A stretch of DNA of 64,000 bases from positions 248,001 through 312,000 of the forward strand of contig JAFZRV010000001.1 in the NCBI GenBank assembly GCA_017619655.1, written 5' to 3'. Numbering within the stretch: position 1 is the stretch's first letter; every line of letters begins with the position of its first letter. The notes under the pieces were generated by a model, which worked only from the letters and a program-made list of their open reading frames with translations, did no database searches and had not been told where the DNA came from. This document shows, piece after piece, positions 29,720 to 38,637 of the stretch. The DNA is from Bacteroidales bacterium. Lineage in GTDB: Bacteria; Bacteroidota; Bacteroidia; Bacteroidales; UBA932. A program made the position numbers and the translations under genes.

Positions 29720-32689
29720 ATGCGTACTTTCCGTTATATCTCCCTGCTGCTCGTGCTGTGCGTGGCGGCTTTGCAGGCCAATGCCCAGGTCTACTCGATT
29801 TCGAGCGATATGTTTATGGTACAAGGCACCGTCAAGCTGAAAGTGCTCCAGAAGGACACCGAACAGCCCGTCGACTTCGCCTCCGTCTACCTGAAAGCGA
29901 AAAACGACACGCTCATCACCAACTTCACCCTGACCGACACGAGCGGCGTGGCCAAGATCGAAAAGGTGACGCGCGGCACCTATAACCTGACGGTCGAGCT
30001 GATGGGCTTCAAGCCTTACACGAAGGAACATTACTTCAGCTTCTCGTGGAGCAGCGAGGAGAAGGATCTGGGCACGATCTATCTGGAGGAAGACCATGAG
30101 ATGCTCGACGCGGCGCATGTGTCGGCCATCGGCAATCCCATCGAAATCCGGCAGGACACCATCATCTTCAACGCCGCCTCCTTCACCCTCGGGCAGAACG
30201 CCATGCTGGAGGACCTGCTCAAGCGCATGCCCGGCATGGAGATTACCAGCGAGGGTACCGTGAAATACAATGGCGAGGAAATCAAGAAAATCACGGTGGG
30301 CGGCAAGACCTTCTTCTTCGACGACCCGAAGATGGCCCTCAAGAACCTGCCGGCCCAGGTGGTCGACAAAGTGAAGGTCATCGACAAGGTGAGCGACGCC
30401 GAGCAGTTCTCCGGCGTGGCGACCGACCGCGAGAAGGTGATGGACCTCGAGTTCAAGAAGGAATTCCAACAGGGCTGGTTCGGCAATGCCAAAGCCGGTG
30501 CCGGCTCCACGCTGGCGGGCGACCGCAAGGATGAGATGGTGGACAACCGCGGCTTCCTCTACAACGGCAACGTGATGGTCTCCGGCTACAGCGAGAAGGA
30601 CCAACTCGTGGTCATCGGCAACGCCTACAATGCGCCCATGTCTGAAGACGGTCTCGTCATGGTCGTTTTCATAGACGAAGACGGGGAACGTTCCAGCTCA
30701 GCCTCGGGCGGCATCCAGACCTACCGGCAGTTGGGCGTCAACTACAACACTACGCGCCTCAAGGGCCTGGAGAGCACCGGCATGGCCAGTTACAGCCACT
30801 CCTTCCGCGACGCGCGCAACAAGGCCGAACGGACCACCTGGGTCCAGAACGGCAGCGACATTTTCTCCACCAGCGATGCGAAGAACTTCACGACGGATGA
30901 CATCGCCAAAGTGTCGCTGGAGCTCAAGAACACCAACCGCGACAAGTTCCTCTTCACCTTCGAACCCACTTTCCGCTTCACGGGCGGCAAGGCGGAGCGC
31001 TACAACGACAACAGCGCCAGTGCCGTGGATGGCGGATCGCGTCTCAACAGCTCCTCGTCCAGTTCCTATCTGGAGTCCAGGAAATTCTATTACAACGGCA
31101 ATTTGAGCCTGGGCATCCGCAACCTGGGCGACAAGCGGCGCAACCTGACCCTGAACGCCAGTGGAACGCTGGAAGACTACGACGCCGACAGCCGGGAATT
31201 CACCCAGACCTGGCTGACACAGGGTACGGATCCCACGACCAAGGACCTGTTCTATGTGACGGACAACCGCACGTACGGCGGCAACGCCCAAATCACCTAC
31301 GTGGAACCCATCGCCAAGAACTGGGTGCTCTCCCTTGAAGCAGATGCCTACGGTTCGGTACGCGACAACGGCAAGGACGCCTTCGACCGGACCGGCGGCA
31401 AGCCGGGCTTCCAGCCCTCCATCGTGGACCGTGGCGATTATACGAAGCCCAACGAGTATTATTCCACGAAGTCGAAGAATACCTTCTTTGTCCTGGGCCA
31501 GAGCGCACAGTTCCAGTACAAAAAAGAACAGACCTCTGTGCAGCTCGGCGTCCAGACGCAGGAGACCCTCAATGAGACCTACACCAAGTCGCTTGGTCGC
31601 GAGACCACCACGGGCAAAGGCGAATGGCTGTTCGACTGGAGCCCGTACCTGAACGTTCGCTGGATGAAGAATCAGTCGCGGGTTTATCTCAACTACATGG
31701 GCCGTTCCCAGCGCCCTTCCAATACCAACCTGCTGCCCGTGCTCGATATCTCGGTGCCTACGCGGTTAAGAGCCGGCAACATCTACCTGAAACCAGCCTA
31801 CCGGCATAATGCCAGTCTCAGTGCTTCTCTCAACGATCCCGTGAAGCAGCAGCACGTCAGCCTGCAAGTGGGCGGCAGTATGACGATGCGTCCCATGGTG
31901 ACGGCCAGCTGGTTCGATGCGGACGGCATCCAGTACAGCATTCCGGTCAATTCCCGGAAACCCTCGCTCAGTCCAAACTCGTATATCAGTTTCGGCATAC
32001 CCTTGACGAAAGACAAGCGGCTGCAACTCGACGGCTTTATCACGTTCTCCTACAACCGCGCCGTCAGTTATCAGAACACCCGGCGGATCGACGGAATCGA
32101 CATCGACAACTTCGATTACATGCAGTTCATGAGCTGGTTCTGGGGCAATGAGACGGGCGACCTGTTCTACAGCGGGAAGAGCGGCTTCAGCGAAAGCCTG
32201 ACCAACAACTTCCAGTTCAGCCCTGAAGTGTTTCTCGAATATAAGGCGGATGCCGTCACGCTGGAAGCGGGCTACGGCACGACGATGAATGCTTCTTCCT
32301 ACTCGCTCGATCCGACGGCGAACACCCGAACCTGGCGGCACGACATCAACGGCTCCGTCGAATGGGTCACGCCGCACGATTGGGAATTGAAAACCGACGC
32401 TTCCTACTATTTGTACAACGGTTATCCGGAAGGATACAACGATCCTTTCGTCAGCTGGAGCGCCGGCATCACCAAGAACATCAAGGCCTGGGCCATCTCC
32501 TTCCGCGTCGAGGACATCCTCAACAGTTCCCGTACCTCGCGCCACATCACCACTGAGAACTACGTGGAAGACACGATGCAGAACCAGCTGGGGCGCCGCT
32601 TCTTCATTTCCGTGAAGTGGAACTTCGGCAAACTCAACGCCGCAAAGAACCGCAACGCTACCAACGCTACGTTCAAGATGATGTACTGA
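29720..32689 (+). CDS. Outer-membrane beta-barrel (TonB-dependent receptor-like) protein with N-terminal carboxypeptidase-regulatory-like domain
   Basis: 989 residues from the ATG at 29720, chosen because it starts a signal peptide (ends LQANAQ); upstream in-frame codons lie in the leader. Residues about 35-130 form an Ig-like regulatory domain ('GTVKLKVLQKDTEQPVDFAS', 'TDTSGVAKIEKVTRGTYNLT'), followed by a plug-like domain ('LGQNAMLEDLLKRMPGMEIT') and a large barrel with many aromatic strands. The C-terminal strand ends in 'KWNFGKLNAAKNR'. This is the CarboxypepD_reg/outer-membrane-barrel architecture of Bacteroidota, close to SusC proteins but without a SusD partner nearby, so nutrient import is not assured. 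Elements C and D flank the segment containing it. Confidence 0.88.
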   Translation: MRTFRYISLLLVLCVAALQANAQVYSISSDMFMVQGTVKLKVLQKDTEQPVDFASVYLKAKNDTLITNFTLTDTSGVAKIEKVTRGTYNLTVELMGFKPYTKEHYFSFSWSSEEKDLGTIYLEEDHEMLDAAHVSAIGNPIEIRQDTIIFNAASFTLGQNAMLEDLLKRMPGMEITSEGTVKYNGEEIKKITVGGKTFFFDDPKMALKNLPAQVVDKVKVIDKVSDAEQFSGVATDREKVMDLEFKKEFQQGWFGNAKAGAGSTLAGDRKDEMVDNRGFLYNGNVMVSGYSEKDQLVVIGNAYNAPMSEDGLVMVVFIDEDGERSSSASGGIQTYRQLGVNYNTTRLKGLESTGMASYSHSFRDARNKAERTTWVQNGSDIFSTSDAKNFTTDDIAKVSLELKNTNRDKFLFTFEPTFRFTGGKAERYNDNSASAVDGGSRLNSSSSSSYLESRKFYYNGNLSLGIRNLGDKRRNLTLNASGTLEDYDADSREFTQTWLTQGTDPTTKDLFYVTDNRTYGGNAQITYVEPIAKNWVLSLEADAYGSVRDNGKDAFDRTGGKPGFQPSIVDRGDYTKPNEYYSTKSKNTFFVLGQSAQFQYKKEQTSVQLGVQTQETLNETYTKSLGRETTTGKGEWLFDWSPYLNVRWMKNQSRVYLNYMGRSQRPSNTNLLPVLDISVPTRLRAGNIYLKPAYRHNASLSASLNDPVKQQHVSLQVGGSMTMRPMVTASWFDADGIQYSIPVNSRKPSLSPNSYISFGIPLTKDKRLQLDGFITFSYNRAVSYQNTRRIDGIDIDNFDYMQFMSWFWGNETGDLFYSGKSGFSESLTNNFQFSPEVFLEYKADAVTLEAGYGTTMNASSYSLDPTANTRTWRHDINGSVEWVTPHDWELKTDASYYLYNGYPEGYNDPFVSWSAGITKNIKAWAISFRVEDILNSSRTSRHITTENYVEDTMQNQLGRRFFISVKWNFGKLNAAKNRNATNATFKMMY

Positions 32690-32709
32690 CGCCGGCATCG
32701 CAGTTATTT

Positions 32710-32741
32710 TTTGCACATTTGCCGGAAATCGCGTACTTTTG
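32710..32741 (+). promoter_or_regulatory. Promoter of the tRNA-Ala gene
   Basis: A -33 TTTG (32710-32713) and -7 box TACTTTTG (32734-32741) are 20 bp apart, a good Bacteroidota housekeeping promoter. It is 11 bp before the first base of the tRNA. Confidence 0.65.
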
Positions 32742-32752
32742 CGTTCGCAAGC

Positions 32753-32828
32753 GGGGTATTAGCTCAGTTGGTAGAGCGTTAGGTTCGCAATCTAAAGGTC
32801 ACGAGTTCGATCCTCGTATACTCCACCA
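32753..32828 (+). tRNA. tRNA-Ala (anticodon CGC)
   Basis: A complete cloverleaf with encoded CCA: acceptor GGGGTAT/ATACTCC, D-arm GCTC...GAGC, anticodon stem TTAGG/TCTAA with loop TTCGCAA (anticodon CGC), variable loop AGGTC, T-arm ACGAG/CTCGT with TTCGATC. The G3-U70 wobble, the main alanine identity element, is present, supporting Ala. The last anticodon-stem pair is G-U. CGC reads only GCG codons. It has its own promoter and an intrinsic terminator. Confidence 0.95.
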
Positions 32829-32837
32829 AAACCTACG

Positions 32838-32863
32838 GCCCGTCACACACGACGGGCTTTTTT
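32838..32863 (+). terminator. Intrinsic terminator of tRNA-Ala
   Basis: A 7-bp stem GCCCGTC/GACGGGC with loop ACACAC followed by six T residues, 10 bp after the tRNA 3' end and just before the CPBP gene. Confidence 0.88.
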
Positions 32864-32876
32864 AATAAGAATCGCC

Positions 32877-33698
32877 ATGTCTGTCAAATCAATGCCCGTC
32901 TGGAAATGGATCCTGCTGCTGATCGCTGGTTTTGCCCTCGCTTTATTCTATTACGGCTTTGCCCAGACTGCCAATGAGTCCGTTCAGCCCGCGTGGCTGA
33001 AGATTCTTGTGGCTGTCGGGCTTTCGGTGGGAATGCTCCTGCTGTATGCCCTGTTTGTCCGTTGGTTTGAAAAAAAGCCGGCCCCGGACATCCCCCCGCA
33101 ACGGATCGTTCCCGACACCGCCAAGGGCCTGGGCTACGGCGCCGGATTCATGCTGGCCGTGACGCTGGTGATGATGCTCTTTGGCTTCTACAAGATCGAG
33201 TCGGTTCAGCCGGGCGTCGCGCTGCCCCTCGTGACGGCTTTCTTCCATTTCCTGATGGTAGCTATCTGCGAGGAGGTCTTGTTCCGGAGCATTCTGTTCC
33301 GCTGGATCGATGAGAAATGGGGCTTTACCATTGCCCTGGTCGTTTCGGCCATCCTCTTCGGTCTCGTGCATATCGCGCAGCCTGGCGCCACCTGGTGGTC
33401 TTCGCTGGCCATCGCCATCGAAGCCGGCCTGCTGTTGGGCGCTGCTTACAAATACGCCGGCAACCTATGGCTGCCCATCGGCATCCATTGGGCCTGGAAC
33501 TTCGTCCAGGGCAACATCTTCGGTTTCGAGGTCTCGGGCAGTAATGCCGGTGAATCTCTCCTGAAAGCTACGGTGGAAGGACCTGACATCCTCACCGGCG
33601 GAGTCTTCGGCGCCGAAGCCTCCATCATCACGGTCATCCTCGGACTTGCCCTGTCCATCTGGTTCATCCTTCGCTGCCCGAAAAAGCAAAGGGCCTGA
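32877..33698 (+). CDS. CPBP family intramembrane glutamic endopeptidase
   Basis: 273 residues with about eight membrane helices. The family triad blocks are present: EEVLFRS (132-138; E132/E133 and R137), a histidine in 'ILFGLVHIAQPG' (H165) and 'GIHWAWNFV' (H204, N208). CPBP (Abi/Rce1) proteins are membrane proteases; Bacteroidota carry many copies of unknown substrate, and some relatives confer bacteriocin immunity, for which there is no context here. The ATG lies 13 bp after the T-tract of the tRNA terminator, so the gene depends on read-through or an unseen promoter. Element D begins 46 bp after the stop. Confidence 0.92.
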   Translation: MSVKSMPVWKWILLLIAGFALALFYYGFAQTANESVQPAWLKILVAVGLSVGMLLLYALFVRWFEKKPAPDIPPQRIVPDTAKGLGYGAGFMLAVTLVMMLFGFYKIESVQPGVALPLVTAFFHFLMVAICEEVLFRSILFRWIDEKWGFTIALVVSAILFGLVHIAQPGATWWSSLAIAIEAGLLLGAAYKYAGNLWLPIGIHWAWNFVQGNIFGFEVSGSNAGESLLKATVEGPDILTGGVFGAEASIITVILGLALSIWFILRCPKKQRA

Positions 33699-33743
33699 AC
33701 CGCCCTTAGGCTGCCGCCTGCTGCTTGCCTGCACTGTGTGGTC

Positions 33744-33859
33744 TGCTGCGATCGGTGTGGATGCGCCGCTTGATGCCTTTCGCGGCGCGCTAAGGCCTAA
33801 ATCCGCCCCTTTGGCTGCCGCGAAAGGGACGAGATAGATGAACCATGCCGCTCACGGCA
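33744..33859 (-). repeat. Two-hairpin REPIN-like element D (inverted relative to C)
   Basis: Inner arms CCTTTCGCGGC (33776-33786) and GCCGCGAAAGG (33817-33827) pair perfectly over 11 bp. Outer arms (33744-33755 and 33848-33859) pair at 9 of 12 positions. On the minus strand the unpaired blocks read TTCATCTATCTCGTC and CAAGCGGCGCATCC, as in element C. Its degenerate outer arms suggest an older or decaying copy. Confidence 0.8.
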
Positions 33860-33925
33860 GGGCAACAGGCTCAAGCCGTCCGCGAGGAAGCGATTACAGT
33901 GTCAAGATAGGCAGCGCAGAGGCCG

Positions 33926-34564
33926 CTACCACCTGTCGTAGTGGATGTTCTCCGGTTTCCACTTGTCTTTGGGTTCGGGCTGTTCGGCGGGGTAGCCGAC
34001 GGGGACGATGGCCAGGGGCGTGACGCCTTCAGGAATGCCGAGATAGGCGCGGATGCGGTCGACGATGCGCTCGCTCGGGTAGCAGGAGAGCCAGACGGCG
34101 CCCAGGTCGAGGGCGGTAGCGGCCAGCAGGAGGTTCTCCGTGGCGGCCGAGCAGTCTTCAAACCAGTACTTGTTGGGTGTAGCGACGAGTTCCGCATCCC
34201 CGGCAGCGCCATGCGGCCGAACCATGCGGGTCGTTTCGCCGCAGACGACGATGACGGCGCCGGCGGTCTCCACCATATGCTTGTGCTGTTCGCCCTGGTA
34301 GAGCCCGGACTTGACGGCGTCGTCGGTGATAACGATGAAGCGCCAGGGTTGGACGTTGACGGCGGTCGGCGCGGCCATGGCGGCGTCGAGCAGCGTGTTG
34401 ATCTGCTCTTCCGTCAGTTTTTCACCCGTGAAGCTCCGGATGCTGGTCCGGGCCTTGATAACCTCGAGTGCGCCTTTTTGAACGGGTTGCTGCTGGCCGT
34501 TGCAGGCGGCAGTCAGCATCAGGATGGCCGACAGGGAGAGAAGAAGGAAGAAATTTCGTTTCAT
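33926..34564 (-). CDS. Nitroreductase family lipoprotein
   Basis: 212 residues from the ATG at 34564, chosen because it begins a lipoprotein signal (LSAILMLTAAC, Cys 21); an in-frame ATG at 34585 would overlap truB. The FMN-binding nitroreductase fold shows 'IKARTSIRSF' (FMN phosphate site), 'AAMAAPTAVNVQPWRFIVI', 'ATENLLLAATALDLGAVWL' and 'AIVPVGYPAE'. The exported, lipid-anchored form is unusual for the superfamily but occurs in Bacteroidota. The physiological substrate is unknown. It is the last gene downstream of truB with a 17-bp gap. Confidence 0.9.
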   Translation of the reverse strand: MKRNFFLLLSLSAILMLTAACNGQQQPVQKGALEVIKARTSIRSFTGEKLTEEQINTLLDAAMAAPTAVNVQPWRFIVITDDAVKSGLYQGEQHKHMVETAGAVIVVCGETTRMVRPHGAAGDAELVATPNKYWFEDCSAATENLLLAATALDLGAVWLSCYPSERIVDRIRAYLGIPEGVTPLAIVPVGYPAEQPEPKDKWKPENIHYDRW

Positions 34565-34581
34565 GGTTTCAAAGGATAGGT

Positions 34582-35355
34582 TCATCGGTCCAGCCGGAAG
34601 TCTCCGCTGGCCACCCGCCTGAGGGCGGTGAGGTAGGCGCCGGAGCCGAGGGCGAGGCCCAGGTCGCGGGCGAGGGAGCGGATGTAGGTGCCGCGGGAGC
34701 AGCGGATGCGCAGCGTGGCGGCGGGACGGGTGCCGTCGCTGGTCTGCGAGGTGTGGTAGTTGTGGACGTTGCGGACGACGGGGTCGACCGTATATCCGTC
34801 GCCGGTCATCACGTTGTGCCGCGTGAAGCCTTCCAGCGCGATGTCGTAGATTTCAATGCGGTTGGTCTTGAGTTCGACCGGCTCGCCGCTGCGGGCGTAT
34901 TCGTAGGCGCGCAGCCCGCCGACGATCTTGGCCGAGAACAGCGGCGGCACCTGGTCCTGCGGCCCGATGAAGGAGGGCAGGACGGCGCGGACGGCCGCTT
35001 CGTCGATGTGTTCGTAGGGAAACAGCTGGTCGATGGGCTGTTCCAGGTCGAAGGAAGAAGTGGTGGCGCCGAACTCGACGGTCGCCAGGTATTCTTTCTC
35101 CGACGCCTGCAGTACCTCCGCAAGCTTGGTGGCCTTGCCGATGCACACCAGTAGCAAGCCCGTGGCGAGCGGGTCAAGGGTGCCGGCATGGCCGACTTTC
35201 AGCTTGCGGAGGCCAAAGTGTTTCTGCAGGGTAAATTTGCATTTGCGCACCAGGTCGGCGGAGGTCCAGCGGTAGGGCTTGTCCAAAGGGAAGACGATCC
35301 CGTCGGGATAGTCCGCCAGGTCGTGCGACAGGTGCGCTTCGAAGAAGGCGGGCAT
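34582..35355 (-). CDS. truB: tRNA pseudouridine(55) synthase TruB
   Basis: Isomerises U55 to pseudouridine in the T-arm of tRNAs. The catalytic Asp is in 'GHAGTLDPLATG' (D61), preceded by 'FPLDKPYRWTSADLV' and followed by 'KEYLATVEFGATTSS', 'PPLFSAKIVGGLRAYEYAR' and the C-terminal 'IRCSRGTYIRSLARDLG'. The start at 35355 gives 257 residues and a normal N terminus; an upstream in-frame ATG (35439) would overlap rpiB by 62 bp and adds unlike residues, so it is not used. Confidence 0.95.
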   Translation of the reverse strand: MPAFFEAHLSHDLADYPDGIVFPLDKPYRWTSADLVRKCKFTLQKHFGLRKLKVGHAGTLDPLATGLLLVCIGKATKLAEVLQASEKEYLATVEFGATTSSFDLEQPIDQLFPYEHIDEAAVRAVLPSFIGPQDQVPPLFSAKIVGGLRAYEYARSGEPVELKTNRIEIYDIALEGFTRHNVMTGDGYTVDPVVRNVHNYHTSQTSDGTRPAATLRIRCSRGTYIRSLARDLGLALGSGAYLTALRRVASGDFRLDR

Positions 35356-35377
35356 GCCGTCTTCCACGGGGCAGCCG

Positions 35378-35809
35378 TCAAGCACAAGGAATTTTCTCGA
35401 TGCGGCGCTGGTGTCTTCCACCTTCAAATTCGGTTTCAAGCCAGGTCTTCACGATGAGGCGCGCCATCGCAAGGGTGATGAAGCGGGCCGGCATGACCAG
35501 GACGTTGGCGTTGTTGTGCTGTTTGACGAGGGCGCCGATCTCGCGGTTCCAGGCCAGGCCGGCGCGGATGGCCGGATGGTGGTTGAGGCTCATGGCCATG
35601 CCGTTGCCGGTGCCGCAGAGGGCGATGCCACGGTCGACCTCGCCTTTCTCGATGCCCTCGGCCAGGGCGTGGGCGAAGTCGGGATAGTCGACGCTCGCCG
35701 TTCCATGGGTTCCGTAGTCCACGACGGAGATGCCTTTCCGCCGCAGGTAGGCGATCAGCTGCTGCTTGTACTCGTAGCCAGCATGATCCGATGCAAGTCC
35801 GATCTTCAT
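35378..35809 (-). CDS. rpiB: Ribose 5-phosphate isomerase B
   Basis: Interconverts ribulose 5-phosphate and ribose 5-phosphate. 143 residues with the RpiB/LacAB signature: 'GLASDHAGYEYK' (D8, H9), the active-site Cys in LCGTGNGMAMS (C65), 'NKHPGIRAG'-like block NHHPAIRAGLAW, and 'HNNANVLVMPARF'. It overlaps the gltX stop by one base and continues to truB, forming a gltX-rpiB-truB run downstream of ftsZ. Confidence 0.96.
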   Translation of the reverse strand: MKIGLASDHAGYEYKQQLIAYLRRKGISVVDYGTHGTASVDYPDFAHALAEGIEKGEVDRGIALCGTGNGMAMSLNHHPAIRAGLAWNREIGALVKQHNNANVLVMPARFITLAMARLIVKTWLETEFEGGRHQRRIEKIPCA

Positions 35810-37362
35810 TATTTCAAAGTTTTAATTCCTTTATCAATGCGGCGCAGGACTTCGTCCTTGCCCATGAGGGCCATCATTTCGGCGACGCCGGGGCCGACGC
35901 TCTTGCCGACGAGGAAGAGGCGAAGGGTGTTCATCACCTTGCCCATGGGCCAGCCGTTCTCCTTGATCAGGCCCTCCAGCGACTCGCCGACATGCTCCTT
36001 CGTGAAGGGATCGAGCGCAGCGATGAAATCGCGGACCTGCGGGATCAGCGTCGGGATGTCGTCCTTCCAGAACTTGGCCACGGCGGCCTCGTCGTAGGAA
36101 GCGGGCGCTTCGAAGAAGAAGACCGTCGCGTCGTGGAACTCGGTGGGGAAGTGGACGCGCTCGCGCATGAGTTCAAGCACGCCGCCCACATATTCGTCGC
36201 TGAAGCCGGCGATGCGTGCACCCTCGGCTGCGCGGAATTCGGCCACCAGTTTCTCGATCGGCCGTACCCGGAGGTATTCCTGGTTGAACCATTTGGCCTT
36301 GTCGGGATTGAAGCGGGCGCCCGATTTGACCACGCGCTCCAGCGAGAACACCTTCACCAGCTCGTCAAGCGAGAAGAGCTCCTGCTCCGTGCCGGGGTTC
36401 CAGCCCAGGAAGGCCAGCATGTTGACGAAGGCTTCGGGGTAGTAGCCGTCCTCGCGGTAGCCGCGCGACACTTCGCCCTCGGCGTTGACCCAGCGCAGCG
36501 GGAACACCGGGAAGCCCAGGCGGTCGCCGTCGCGCTTGCTGAGTTTGCCCTTTCCGTCGGGCTTGAGCAGCAGCGAGAGGTGCGCGAAGCGCGGTTGCGT
36601 GTCCTGCCAGCCGAAGGCCTCGTAGAGCAGATAGTGCAGGGGCAGGGAAGGCAGCCACTCTTCGCCGCGGATGACCTCCGTGATCTCCATCAGGTGGTCG
36701 TCGACGATATTGGCCAGGTGGTAGGTCGGGAGCTCGTCCACGCGTTTCCACAGCACCTTGTCGTCCAGCGTGTTGCTGTTGACTTCGATGTGGCCGCGGA
36801 TGAGATCGTCCATCTTGACGATGCGGTTTTCCGGGATCTTGAAGCGGATGGTCCAGCCCGTTTCCTCCGCCACGCGCCGCGCGACCTCGTCGGCCGGCAG
36901 CGTCAGCGAGTTCTTCAGCTGTCCGCGCGTCTCCCAGTTGTAGGTGAAGGTCTTTTTCTCGGCCTCGGCCGCCGTGCGGAGCGCGGTCAGCTCGTCCGCC
37001 GTGTCGAAGGCGTAGTAGGCGTAGCCCTTCTCGACCAGCTCTTCCGCGTAACGGCGGTAGATGCCGCGGCGCTGCGACTGGCGGTACGGGGCGTGCGGAT
37101 GCTGGGCGGAAGCCACTTCCACCACGTTGCCGGCGGCGTCGACACCCTCGTCGGGGTAGATGCCGCACCAGCGGAGCGCTTCGATGATGTAGGCTTCGGC
37201 GCCCGGCACGAAGCGCTGGGAGTCGGTGTCTTCAATGCGGAGAATGAAATCGCCGCCCGCCTGCTTGGCGTAGAGGTAATTGTAGAGCGCCGTGCGGACG
37301 CCGCCCATGTGGAGCGGACCCGTGGGACTGGGCGCGAAGCGGACTCTGCGTCGTCTTTCCAT
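35809..37362 (-). CDS. gltX: Glutamate--tRNA ligase
   Basis: Class I synthetase of 517 residues. The HIGH-type motif is SPTGPLHMGG (12-21), typical of GltX, and the KLSKR motif follows 'LKPDGK' near residue 275. The C-terminal helical anticodon-binding domain is complete. Bacteria with asnS and this GltX may or may not also use GatCAB; nothing in the window decides it. It starts 4 bp after ftsZ and ends on the first base of rpiB, so it is cotranscribed with the dcw cluster. Confidence 0.96.
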   Translation of the reverse strand: MERRRRVRFAPSPTGPLHMGGVRTALYNYLYAKQAGGDFILRIEDTDSQRFVPGAEAYIIEALRWCGIYPDEGVDAAGNVVEVASAQHPHAPYRQSQRRGIYRRYAEELVEKGYAYYAFDTADELTALRTAAEAEKKTFTYNWETRGQLKNSLTLPADEVARRVAEETGWTIRFKIPENRIVKMDDLIRGHIEVNSNTLDDKVLWKRVDELPTYHLANIVDDHLMEITEVIRGEEWLPSLPLHYLLYEAFGWQDTQPRFAHLSLLLKPDGKGKLSKRDGDRLGFPVFPLRWVNAEGEVSRGYREDGYYPEAFVNMLAFLGWNPGTEQELFSLDELVKVFSLERVVKSGARFNPDKAKWFNQEYLRVRPIEKLVAEFRAAEGARIAGFSDEYVGGVLELMRERVHFPTEFHDATVFFFEAPASYDEAAVAKFWKDDIPTLIPQVRDFIAALDPFTKEHVGESLEGLIKENGWPMGKVMNTLRLFLVGKSVGPGVAEMMALMGKDEVLRRIDKGIKTLK

Positions 37363-37366
37363 GGTC

Positions 37367-38632
37367 TTATTCGCTTGCGGGAGTCTCCTTGACTTCCTGT
37401 GAAACGTTTACTTTTTCGGGGTTGAGCATGCGCTCGCGGCGGATGCAGGCCGGCTCGTCTTCCAGTTCCTTGATGAGGCGGACATCCTCGACGATGAGGG
37501 CGGGGATGCCGGTCACGCGTTTCTTGTTGAGGAGCTTGCCGTCGTCCGGGGCGATGGGCGTGCCTTTCTTGCGGTTCTGGAACAGGTCCTTGCGATAGGG
37601 GACCTCGATGCGGTTGCCCTTGTTGACCTCATTCTCGTCGATGACCGGCAGCTGCCACATCTCGAAGCCGGTGGCGATGATGGTGACGCTGATCTTGCCG
37701 CCCATCGAATCGTCGAAGACGATACCGCGCTTGAAGTTGATGGTGGCGCCGGTGTACTGCGAGGTGAACTCCATGATCTGCGAGAGTTCCTCCATCGAGA
37801 TGCCGTTCTCCGCGTCGGAACTGCCGGTGATGTTGATCAGGGCGTTCTTGACGCTGCGCAGGTTCAGGTCATTCAACAGCGGCGACTTGAGGGCCATCTC
37901 GACGGCCTTGATGGCACGGTCGTCGCCCTCTGCCTCGCCGATACCCATGATGGCGACGCCGCTGTTTTTCATGACCTTCTTGACATCAGCAAAGTCCACG
38001 TTGATGTAGCCGCTGCTGGTGATGATCTCGGCGATGCTCTTGACTGCCGTCGCCAGGACCTCGTCGGCCTTGTTGAAAGCGGTGAAGATATTCATCTTGC
38101 CGTAGAGCTGATAAAGCTTCTGGTTGTCGATCACCAGGATGCTGTCCACGTGTTTGCTGAGTTCCTTGATACCTTCGATGGCCCGGTACAGCGCCTCCTT
38201 GCCTTCATCGCGGAAGGGGACGGTGACCACGCCGACGGTCAGCATGCCCAGTTCCTTGGCGGTCTTGGCCACGAGCGGAGCCGCACCGGTGCCGGTGCCG
38301 CCGCCCATGCCGCAGGTCACGAAGACCATCTGCGTGTCGCCTCCGAACAGCTTGCCGATCTCTTCGATCGATTCTTCGGCGGCCTGGCGGCCGACCGTAT
38401 AGTCCGTGCCGGCGCCCAGACCCTTGGTCAGGATGGGGCCGATCTGTAGCTTGGCGGGAACAGGACTCTTCTGCAGTGCCTGGGTGTCGGTGTTGCAAAT
38501 CACAAAGTCGACATCCTTGAGTCCCAAGGAATACATATAGGAAACGGCATTGTTGCCACCGCCGCCCACACCGACGACGGTGATGATGTTACCGCGTTTT
38601 TCCCAGCTGGTAGGGATCAAATCTGCGTCCAT
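37367..38632 (-). CDS. ftsZ: Cell division protein FtsZ
   Basis: A tubulin-like GTPase that forms the division ring. The tubulin signature GGGTGTG is at 110-116 within 'FVTCGMGGGTGTGAAPL', preceded by 'VVGVGGGGNNAV' (19-30). The T7 loop region 'VDFADVKKVMKNSG' is present. The 421 residues include a charged C-terminal tail ending 'EVKETPASE'; the usual conserved C-terminal peptide is replaced by a Bacteroidota-type 'RRERMLNPEKV' region. It is the last cell-division gene of the dcw cluster, 5 bp after ftsA. Confidence 0.98.
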   Translation of the reverse strand: MDADLIPTSWEKRGNIITVVGVGGGGNNAVSYMYSLGLKDVDFVICNTDTQALQKSPVPAKLQIGPILTKGLGAGTDYTVGRQAAEESIEEIGKLFGGDTQMVFVTCGMGGGTGTGAAPLVAKTAKELGMLTVGVVTVPFRDEGKEALYRAIEGIKELSKHVDSILVIDNQKLYQLYGKMNIFTAFNKADEVLATAVKSIAEIITSSGYINVDFADVKKVMKNSGVAIMGIGEAEGDDRAIKAVEMALKSPLLNDLNLRSVKNALINITGSSDAENGISMEELSQIMEFTSQYTGATINFKRGIVFDDSMGGKISVTIIATGFEMWQLPVIDENEVNKGNRIEVPYRKDLFQNRKKGTPIAPDDGKLLNKKRVTGIPALIVEDVRLIKELEDEPACIRRERMLNPEKVNVSQEVKETPASE

Positions 38633-38637
38633 ATCTC

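Noticed and set aside
29720..32689. SusC/SusD polysaccharide utilisation locus
   Set aside because: The barrel protein has the regulatory-domain/plug/barrel layout, but no SusD-like lipoprotein follows it; the next features are a tRNA and a CPBP protease.
32877..33698. Bacteriocin self-immunity gene (CPBP/Abi)
   Set aside because: The family includes such proteins, but there is no bacteriocin precursor or export gene nearby.
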